Assembly (NCBI RefSeq): GCF_026745355.1
Contig: NC_079205.1
Location: forward strand, 42,160,182-42,224,181
Reading direction: 5' to 3'
DNA from: Beta vulgaris subsp. vulgaris
Lineage: Eukaryota; Streptophyta; Magnoliopsida; Caryophyllales; Amaranthaceae
Length of the DNA stretch: 64,000 nucleotides
Shown here piece by piece: positions 55,818-64,000 of this stretch (positions are counted from its first letter, which is position 1; each line of letters starts with the position of its first letter). The notes beneath the pieces are model-generated. The model ran no database searches and was not told the origin of the DNA. It saw nothing but the letters and a program-made list of their open reading frames with translations. The position numbers and the translations under genes are program-made.

Positions 55818-57225
55818 CATATGTATTCATGAGTTATATATACAACTCAGTATTGTTGGTTTTGCAAATTAAAGTGTAACTAGACGCTAAATTTTGTTAA
55901 ATCAGTATCTCCAACAAAAATATTGTACCAAAAACAATCCAATCTTAACTATTATGGCAAGTATTTTACCTTTTCCTCCTTTATATTTTTTTTATTCATA
56001 TGACTATATGAGCCACAAAAGTGGTACAAAGTACATAGAAAGGGAGTGAGATTCAAACCTGTGACCTATCGTTCACAACACCTCAATCTTAACTAGTATG
56101 TCAAGACATCATTGGTACCTCCTTCTTTTTATATTATTAGCTTAGTTTCTCAAGTTGAAAGAACTATCACAAAGTCTTAAAAAAGATGGTCTCACGTTAG
56201 CCTTAACGTGAGACCTAACCAGCCTAAAAGATATATATTTTTAGAAAATGAACCGCGTCTCAAAAATTCTCCCGATAATATTTTAGCGAATTAGTTAATA
56301 TTTTTGGCTAATTAGTTAAGTATTTTAGCACAATAGTTTAGAGCTGGTAATCTTTATGTAGACTTCCATTGTTTTTAAGTTAATATATTCAATACATTAG
56401 TTAGTGTTGTTCTATAATTAGTTAAGATTAATTGAGCATTATTTTGGTTTCTAATATAAACGAAGAAACAAATTTTTTACAAATCTAAAATTTCAAATAC
56501 AAAAGACAACTTGAAAAAATAATTTAAAAAAACCTAGCATTTGGAGTAATTATTATAACAATTTCAGTTTGGTTTTTGAAATTTATTTTTTTAGTCTTCT
56601 CAAAATGACTTTTCTTTCTTGCACTTCCTCTCTTTGTTATAAGATAACCAATTTAGTTGTACTTGACGAACATCGTTCTTCTGCGATTGGTTTTGTATTT
56701 AAGACTTTGTTTGTAATTGCAATAGTATTTTCGTAGACTTCTTGGAGTGCTTTTCTTGCATCTTCATTATCTTGACTTTTGAGAATGAGATTGTAGAACT
56801 AATTTTCTCATGGTTTCATATCGCCATGGGGTTACATTGGTTTATCTATATTCATTTCTCTTTTCCACACTTTCCTCTTTACATATCTAATCCACCTTTT
56901 GCACATATACTTATGTAGTATTTTTGTGATTGAACGCACGTGCATGATTCTCTAGGCATGAAAATACAACAATCCTAGCAGCATATTAACTATTACTTCA
57001 TATTGTTAAACTATATATTACGAATAAATTAATAACTAATAACATTTAGGTATTAGTTCTATTTTTCAAATTAAAAGTTATACTTTCAGATGCAAAAGTT
57101 ATGCATTTATGCAGGGTAAATGTTATTAGTAGTATTTTAGCTGGTTGATATGATATAATGTTTTAGTTACTTTTAGTTTTATTGCATTTTAAGTACTTTT
57201 AACATTGAAAATTTTAATTAAATAA
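55818..57225. other. 3' flank of the caleosin gene; no gene seen
   Basis: The caleosin 3' UTR probably ends within the first 150 bp. The rest is AT-rich without coding frames. It may include the body of the CACTA-type element whose end is at 57489. Confidence 0.4.
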
Positions 57226-57234
57226 AAAGATTTT

Positions 57235-57489
57235 TTTTTTTGAAAAAATGTACCTATTGCTGCGGGTTTGGCCCAAACCGCAACAATATGTGTACTTTTT
57301 AATATTAAAAAAATGCATATTGCTGCGGTTTGGCCTAAAAAACCGCCGCAATATTGGTAGATATTGCTGCGGTTTAAAACCGCAGCAATATAATTAATAC
57401 CTATTGCTGCCCTCTTAATTGTTGCGCGCCCAAAACCACAACAATAGACCACTTTTTGACCGGAGCAAATAGCATTTATTCTACTAGTG
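57235..57489 (-). mobile_element. Terminus of a CACTA-type DNA transposon
   Basis: The right edge, read on the minus strand, begins CACTAGTAGAATAAATGC, the CACTA tip. Inside it are repeated palindromic subterminal motifs TATTGCTGCGGTTT and AAACCGCAGCAATA. No second CACTA end and no transposase are visible, so this is a truncated or undetermined copy. Confidence 0.6.
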
Positions 57490-57934
57490 GGTTTTGGTTT
57501 TTAATTGTTTGGGTGTGGAATTGAATGAATAAAATATTTATTTAGTTGTTTAGTAGTTAGTTTAGATTAATAGAATGTTAAGTAAACTTGTTATTCAAAG
57601 AAAATTATGGTGTAATTCGTATAATTACTGTTAGTTCCGTAAAAATGCAATTTTAAGCAGTTTCTGGGCATTTTTAGCAAAAATACCAATTCACAATAGT
57701 TGTTCGTATTGAAATTTATCCAAGATAGGCTCAAGAAAAGCTTGATTTGGATCTCAAATGAAGATGTTATATCCATTTTAAGTTTCTTCTAAAATAGATA
57801 AAAAGTATAGTTAGTTTCGAATGTTTTAAGTTTCAATGTTTTCTTATGAATGTTTTTCTAATGGACTTTGAGTGTCTAAAGTATAATAGGAATATTAATG
57901 TTGATTTAGTATACATTAAGAGAGATTTTAGTAT

Positions 57935-58388
57935 TGTTGGTGTATGGGGGCTGACTAAGTTCCATACCGGTTTAAGTTATACCGGTCTAATAGCTTTTGG
58001 GCTTACGAGCCTGGGCTTAAATCCAGTCTATATTTCCAACGCCTACGGGCCTAAAAGATATATACTTTCAGTAAAAGATAAGAATATATCCTAAGGGAAT
58101 ATTCCTGGGGATATCTCCCGTAAATACCGGGCCCAACCAAGATATGGGCTTATTCGGGTCCCTATAAATACTCCGTTGATCTGATTCATGAGGTACGTTC
58201 ACGAATCCCAATACATTACACTTGAGAGCAACCGGCTTTTAACCTAATACTGACTTAGGCATCGGAGGGGCGTTCCTCGGATCAACCCCCGAGGCTAGTT
58301 TACTTACTCTCTTTTGCAAGGATCCAAACCGGCTTCAATACAAGGACTTAACGGTTCAAGACCCTGTAATTTGTCCCATACCGGAACA
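57935..58388 (+). repeat. 5' LTR of a second Tat-like retrotransposon
   Basis: 454 bp from TGTTGGTGTATGG to CCATACCGGAACA, with a TATAAATA promoter box at about 58164. The primer site TGGCGCTAGAAGGAGGGG follows at 58391-58408. The 3' LTR is not in the window. Confidence 0.75.
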
Positions 58389-58390
58389 AT

Positions 58391-58408
58391 TGGCGCTAGA
58401 AGGAGGGG
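58391..58408 (+). other. Primer-binding site of the second Tat-like element
   Basis: TGGCGCTAGAAGGAGGGG lies two bases after the LTR, in the usual place and with the TGG start that pairs to a tRNA CCA end. Confidence 0.7.
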
Positions 58409-58682
58409 CGAACAATACCTTGTAGTCTAAGCCATCTCTTGCAAACAAAAACCCTTGTGGATCCTAAGCAGCAATTAGGGATGCCGGAACTGACGAGAAC
58501 AACGTTCCCGTTGACAAAGCACCCCCGGGGTTCTCAACTCCACTGCCGGCCGCTAGGCAAAGTCGGCCACCTGTTGACACGACTAGAAAAACCCCTGAGA
58601 CTCCCCAGGAAGACATCTTCCATACCCTGCAGAATATGTTCACCTAGAACAACTTAGGAGTGCGGCAGAGGTATTCTAGGCA

Positions 58683-60426
58683 ATGGCTAGAGGTACCCCA
58701 CCGACCGGTCCCCGGGCAAAGCGACCTCTGAGCAGAGTCCACAGCCCAGTGAGAAAGCTCAGCTCACTGTGGACGGGCCGCCAGGGCGAGCGAGACCGGC
58801 ATGATCAGGATCAGGTGGCAAACTCGAAGACCGCCACAGAGCAGGTGGGGGGTGAAGAGGAAGAAGAGGAGGAGGCGCAGGACACTGAGGTCCAACAGCA
58901 TTCCTCCCAGCCAAGAAAGGGAAGTGAATATCGGCGTAGGGCGCCGGTATCACTGCGGAATTCACTGTTTTCTACTGCGATTCTACAGGAGCCCATGGAG
59001 AAGCTGAAAATGCCGACATGCAAGTATGACGACAAAACTGACCCAGAGGACCATATATTAGTCTATGAGGGTCATATGTTGTTATACACCGACACCGACT
59101 CGGTGTGGTGTAAGGTATTCCCATCTACCTTGATTGGACTAGGGCAAACTTGGTTTAAAAGTATTCCGCCGGCAACCGTGTTTGACTTCCGTCAACTCAC
59201 GTTCATGTTCGTGACACACTTTGTCAGTAATAAGCGGCGTGAGAAAACAACCGGCGAGCTAATGTCTATTAAACAAGGGGAGACAGAAAGCTTGAGGGAC
59301 TATGTCGGGTGTTTCAATGCTGAAGCCGTCACCATCCCAACATTGCAGCAGGAAGTAGCGATCCTGGCCCTGATGACGGGGCTGAGAGAAGGGACTCCAT
59401 TCCGCAGTTATCTCGGCAGAAAAAAGATGACATGCCTGACAGAGGTCCTGGGCAAGGCGAATGACTTTATCAGGGGAAAAGAGTTTGACAAAGCAGCTAA
59501 CGCGAAAAGGCCGGCAGCCATAGAAAAAGATAAGGAGAAGGATAAGGATAAGGATCGCCAGGACGATAAGTACCGGAAGGATAAAAAGGCCGAGACCACC
59601 GGCAGGAGAGAGGAGAACAACTCGGTGAAAAAAGGATTTGAAGGAAGGCCGGACAAATATCACAATTATACACCACTGACGATATCCCGGGCCCGAATTT
59701 TCGAACTGCATAGCAAAGATGAAAAATGGCAAAGGCCGAGAAAGATGTACTATAAGGGTAGAGATAAGTCCAAGTGGTGTGAATTCCATGATGATTACGG
59801 CCACAAAACAGATGATTGCAAAGACCTTAAGGACGGGATTGAAGACCTCATCAAGCGAGGTTATTTCACCCAGTACCAAGCAAGGACTGATCGCAAAACT
59901 CCTCCTAGGGAGGACGAAAATAGTAACAGAAGGCCGGTAAAGGATAGGATCACTGAGATCCATGTCATAAGCGGAGGACCGACAAGAGGCGGCAGCATTC
60001 ACGAGGCGAAAGCTAGCCCGAAAGAAGTTCGCCACCAGGTGAAATACAACAATGCCAGGAAGTGGCCGGCACATCCATCAATGCCGTCCGTGGATTTTAC
60101 TTCAGAGGATGCTAAAGGGATCGTTTATCCCCATGACGACCCTTTGGTAGTATCTCTGCAGATATCCAATGCAATGGTCCATCGCGTCTTGATCGACGGA
60201 GGAAGCTCCGCCAATATTCTCTACAAAGAGACGTTTGAAAAAATGGGCTTTGATGAAGCATGTTTGAAGCCGGTCTCTTACCAGTTATCGGTTTCACAGG
60301 AGCATCTGTTGTCCCAGAAGGAACGGTAAAGCTGGCTGTCAAAATAGGAGAAGGATCCCGTTCCAAGGATCTCATGGTGGAGTTCCTGGTTGTAGATGTC
60401 CCAGCGGCGTATAACGCCATCATTTG
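58683..60426 (+). pseudogene. Second Tat-like element: gag and protease, broken by a frameshift and a stop
   Basis: A long open frame (58683-60329) carries an N-terminal basic region and the gag domain (AILQEPMEKLKMP to FIRGKEFD). A lysine-rich linker follows, then a CEFHDDYGHKTDDCKDL zinc-knuckle-like segment and the protease active site VLIDGGSSANILY (DGGS in place of DTGS). A one-base shift near 60286 throws the frame off. The true continuation (about 60288-60430) then meets TGA where a Gly codon is expected at the ILGRP-like motif. Both changes prevent a functional gag-pol. Confidence 0.8.
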
Positions 60427-60429
60427 AAG

Positions 60430-62050
60430 ACCGCTAATTCATGACGCGCAAGCCGTCGTCTCCATGTACCACCTTACTATGATCTACACTTCCAATGACG
60501 GCAACCCCGAAAAAATCAGTGGAAACCAAGAGTCGGCAAGGGCCTGCTACCTAACCGCGCTAAAACACTCTGACCATAAACGGCCAACTGATACACCGCC
60601 GTCAGAAAGAAAAAGGAGAAAGCTGGAAAACAAAGCCAAGAAGGATTTGTCTATGGAGAACTTCGAGGCAAGACTGGCAGATCAGCCGAGACCCAGCCCA
60701 GAAGGGGAGACTGAAGAAATCAGTTTGGAAGAGGAGAGACCTGACAGAACGGTGAAAATTGGGGCTGATTTAGGTGAAGAGGTTAAGGTTAACTTAATCT
60801 CCCTGCTAACAGGTCATGCCGACATATTCGCTTTTTCGGCAGACGAAATGCCCGGTATTGACCCAGAGTTCATGGTACACCGTCTAAATGTGAATGAGGA
60901 TGTCAGGCCGGTAAAGCAGAAGAAGCGTAACTTTTCTGCCGAAAAGAACGCAGCCATAAAGGAGGAAGTGGACAAGCTGCTGGCCGCAGACTTTATTGAA
61001 CCTTGCGATTACCTGGAGTGGTTGGCAAATGTGGTGATGGTGAAAAAATCCAATGGAACATGGCGTATGTGTGTAGACTTTACCGACCTTAACAAGGCTT
61101 GCCCAAAGGACTGCTACCCCTTGCCAAGAATTGACCAGTTGGTAGACTCAACTAGCGGCCACGCACTATTGAGCTTCATGGACGCTTTTTCAGGGTATCA
61201 CCAGATAAGTTTGCTAAAGTCCGACAGGAATAAGGCAGCTTTCATTACAGATGCAGGAGTATATGCCGACAAGGCCATGCCATTTGGGCTCAAGAATGCC
61301 GGTGCTACCTACCAAAAGCTAGTAGATAAGATATTTGAGCGGCAAAAAGGCAGAAACGTAGAAGTATATGTGGACGACAACATAGTCAAGAGCTTAACAG
61401 AAGAAGACCACATAGTAGACCTCGAGGAAATGTTCGAAACACTCCGGCAGCATCAGATGAAGCTAAATCCGAAGAAATGCGTGTTTGGGGTGCGATCCGG
61501 CAAGTTCCTGGGTTTCATGGTGAGTGAAAGGGGGATCGATGCCAACCCCGACAAGATCAAAGCTATTAGTGATCTCCCGGAGCCAAAGAGCATCCGGGAC
61601 ATTCAAAAGCTGACCGGAAGGATGGCGGCTCTAACGAGATTCGTTTCCAAGTCGGCTGAAAAAGCCTTGCCATTCTTTAAGATACTCAGAGGAAACAAGA
61701 AGTTTGAGTGGGGGGAGGAGCAGAAGCAAGCCTTTGAGAAAGTAAAAGAGCACTTCCTGAAACTGCCCACCATAAACCGGCCAGAGTTGGGGGGAGAAGC
61801 TGCAGCTGTACGTGTCAGTAACTGAGAAGATGGTCGCAGCAGTGTTATTAGTAAACCGGCAGGGGCAGCAAAGCCCCATATATTTTGTAAGTCACGTGCT
61901 TGCCGGTGCTGAGCAAAGATATGAGTTACTAGAAAAAATGGCCTATGGCGTCTTAATTGTAGCAAGAAAGCTGAGACCATACTTTGACTCTCACACTGTC
62001 CAAGTCCTCACCAATCAGCCCCTAGAAAAAGCTCTCCACAAGCTGGATAC
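60430..62050 (+). pseudogene. Second Tat-like element: RT and RNase H, truncated by another LTR
   Basis: The frame continues through ADEMPGIDPEFMVHRLN, KSNGTWRMCVDFTDLNKACP, FMDAFSGYHQISL, PFGLKNAGATYQKL and the catalytic site EVYVDDNIVKS, then FLGFMVSERGIDANPDKI. A frame change near 61797 separates it from the RNase H part (PIYFVSHVLAGAEQRYELLE, 61812-62050). The sequence stops abruptly at 62050, where TGATAAG of the Athila-type LTR begins. No integrase is present in the window. Confidence 0.85.
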
Positions 62051-63786
62051 TGATAAGTGTGTTTCAAACGTACTTTATGGACTCCTTTTAGCTCATTTTG
62101 ATCCTCTTTCTCCCCTTTCTTTCCTCTTTATTCTCCCTTTCCCCTTCTATTTCATTCACTTGATCATACTAGATCATAGTGATATTTTGCTAGATTTTTA
62201 GTCATTTTTGACCGAATTTCTAGTACATTTGCTTTCACCTTGTTTTGCCATGTTCTTGATATAGGTGAAACTACTAAGATGGCTACGATTTGTAAACATG
62301 GAAAAGGTAGCAATGAAAACAAAGCACAAATTGATAAATGGTGCGCTTGCACCATTCCCCATGTCCGCTCGCACAAAGGAGCACATTGCACAATGAAATC
62401 TTGAACGGAGAACTTCAAATGGACATAACTTTCAAACCATAAATCGGATGAAGGTAATTCCAGTTGGAGGTGAAAGCTCGTTTCGATATATTTCCAACGA
62501 CTGGTCATAAGCTTGATTTGGATATAAAACGAAGAAGTTATGCTCGTTTTAAGTTGAGCTGTCCAGTTTGAGGCAGAAGGGTTAGGTGCGCCCGCACCTG
62601 TTTTTGGTGCGCCTGCACCTCTGTTTGGTGCGCCCGCACCTCATCTTGGTGCGCCCGCACAAGTCGTTTCCGGAAAATGGAGCTCGTGGCTTCATTAAAC
62701 AAGTTTTTGTTTTATTTCAAAGACTTACGCTTTATTCTATCTTTCACATAATATTTTAGGGTTTGTATTAGGGAGAAAACACTTGAGTTTTCATTGGTAA
62801 TTGAGATTAGAGATCATAGTTTGTGATTTGATTTACATTCAAGGTACTTTTCATTCAATTCAATTCAAAGTTTTAGTTTTTATTTCATTCTCTTGGTGTT
62901 TGTTTATGTTCTTATATTATTTAAGATCTTCATTCTCTTAGTTTATGAATTGCGCTTTTCATTAGTTTAATCATTTCCTAATCATGTTTAGCCTTAGATT
63001 AGTCATAGATTCATTATTTAATTGCTTTAACTCCATGATTAGTGAGTAGTTCCATAATCTAGGGTTAGGGTGAAAGTATGAATTAGGGTTTTAAATTTGA
63101 TGTTGATGTGATTGTGATGTATGGAGAAGCTTATGCATTGATCTTGGTGTTTTGAGACCTTAGGATAGATATTGATCACATTTATACTTTGGTATTTTGA
63201 TTTCAAATGTTCTTAAATCGGATTTTGAACTCTTTTATCATCCCCAAGTATCAACTTAATTTTCATACCAAGATATTGGGTGGAAATTAAGGGATCCTTC
63301 ATTAGGGGTTTTCCAAACTTATCGAATCTCTTAATCAATTAACTAAAGACCATTCGAGAGAGGATTTAGTTGATAGATTAAGCGATTACTCTTGAGGACC
63401 ATTCGAGAGAGGACTCAAGTATTTTAGAGGAGAACTAAACCTTGCATAATCGTCTTTGTTGCTTCACAATCGCATTAACAATCATCATCCGTTCTTATTC
63501 ATACTAGTAGCCTTAACTCTAGTGTCTTTATTTGATATTTAAACTCGTGATTTTTGCTTGTTCTAGCTGATAGATAGTCTTAATTGTTACCAAACATATT
63601 TCAAACCCCAAATTACCTTTCAATTAGGTAGTCTAGACTGGATAGACTCTAATCAATCCCATTTTCCCTGTGGATCGACCCTTAACTTGCCCTTACTATT
63701 TCCTTAGTAGTTGCTTGTTAGGAGTATAAATATTGTTTGGGAAGCGGTTCTTAGTGCCTGAACGACACACTAAAAACCTCTTATCA
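62051..63786 (+). repeat. 5' LTR of an Athila-type retrotransposon
   Basis: 1,736 bp from TGATAAGTG to CTCTTATCA; the ends TGATAAG/CTTATCA are inverted. It is AT-rich, and 62585-62662 holds four palindromic GGTGCGCCCGCACC repeats. The element inserted into the RNase H region of the neighbouring Tat-like copy and continues past the right edge, so the matching LTR and target duplication are out of sight. Confidence 0.8.
62585..62662. repeat. Four palindromic GGTGCGCCCGCACC units at 21-bp spacing
   Basis: Units start at 62585, 62606, 62627 and 62648, exactly 21 bp apart. Each has the inverted repeat GGTGCG / CGCACC, with a T for C in unit 2. A related single copy, GGTGCGCTTGCACC, lies near 62340. 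Confidence 0.85.
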
Positions 63787-63788
63787 AA

Positions 63789-63806
63789 ATGGCGCCGTTG
63801 CCGGGG
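63789..63806 (+). other. Primer-binding site of the Athila-type element
   Basis: TGGCGCCGTTGCCGGGGA follows the LTR after two bases. It is complementary to the 3' end of plant tRNA-Asp, the primer usual for Athila-lineage elements. The following 63807-64000 is T-rich untranslated leader with no frame. Confidence 0.85.
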
Positions 63807-64000
63807 AAATATGCTATTGATTGAAGTTTTCTTAAGTTTGAAATTGCTTAATTGATTTTTTTTCTTTTTTTTTTTTTTTTTTTTTACTTTTCTTTATTTT
63901 TTTTTCTTGTCTTTATTTTATGTGGTAAGTGCTGTTTATACGAGTCTAGGATTTTGTACATAATTTTTTTTTATTTATTTTTTTTTAAGAGAATTCCAAA

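Noticed and set aside
59259..60074. A 271-residue minus-strand frame opposite the gag of the second Tat-like element
   Set aside because: Antisense shadow of the Lys/Glu-rich gag; hydrophobic low-complexity translation with no family resemblance. The true antisense genes of Tat elements lie after pol, not opposite gag.

Overview
The window is eukaryotic nuclear DNA from a flowering plant, almost certainly a eudicot. The evidence is intron-containing genes with GT/AG junctions, AT-rich introns and spacers, Stowaway, Tourist and hAT-type miniature elements, Helitron ends, a plant L1-type LINE, Tat- and Athila-type Ty3/gypsy elements, and an endogenous plant pararetrovirus. I cannot name the species from sequence alone.

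Three host genes can be assembled by joining exons in phase. (1) On the minus strand, 6528 down to 1146 and beyond the left edge, is the N-terminal part of an FHA-domain protein of the plant CHFR-like (FHA plus RING ubiquitin ligase) type. (2) On the minus strand, 16029 down to 10282, is a complete five-coding-exon gene for a 790-residue protein-kinase-like protein. Its catalytic loop is HGDICPENVV and its DFG motif is lost. Its N-terminus is built from three tandem, homologous, symmetrical phase 1-1 mini-exons. (3) On the plus strand, 42881 to 55817, is a complete six-exon caleosin/peroxygenase gene (239 residues). Its first intron is 9.9 kb and holds a LINE, a Helitron and nested Stowaways. 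Its fifth intron holds a hairpin-array element and another Stowaway.

Between genes 2 and 3 lies a nested transposon block. 16.9-24.5 kb holds a Tourist-like element with (ATCAG)n arrays, a foldback element with 21-bp minisatellites in opposite orientations, and LTR-like sequence carrying a MULE with a perfect 9-bp target duplication. 24.5-40.9 kb is a decayed pararetrovirus copy on the minus strand. It is split by an 11.6-kb Tat-type retrotransposon (26990-38625, minus strand, 5-bp target duplication CTTCT). The Tat pol region is full of frame breaks. On the opposite strand, between pol and the 3' LTR, it carries a four-exon antisense gene that stays open for 888 codons and has its own TATA box. 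This is the most interesting item in the window.

The right end (57.2-64 kb) holds a CACTA-type terminus, a second Tat-like element (57935-62050, plus strand) with mutated gag-pol, and the 1.74-kb 5' LTR and primer-binding site of an Athila-type element. That last element inserted into the RNase H region of its neighbour and runs off the window.

I see no tRNA, rRNA, CRISPR or operon-like structure.
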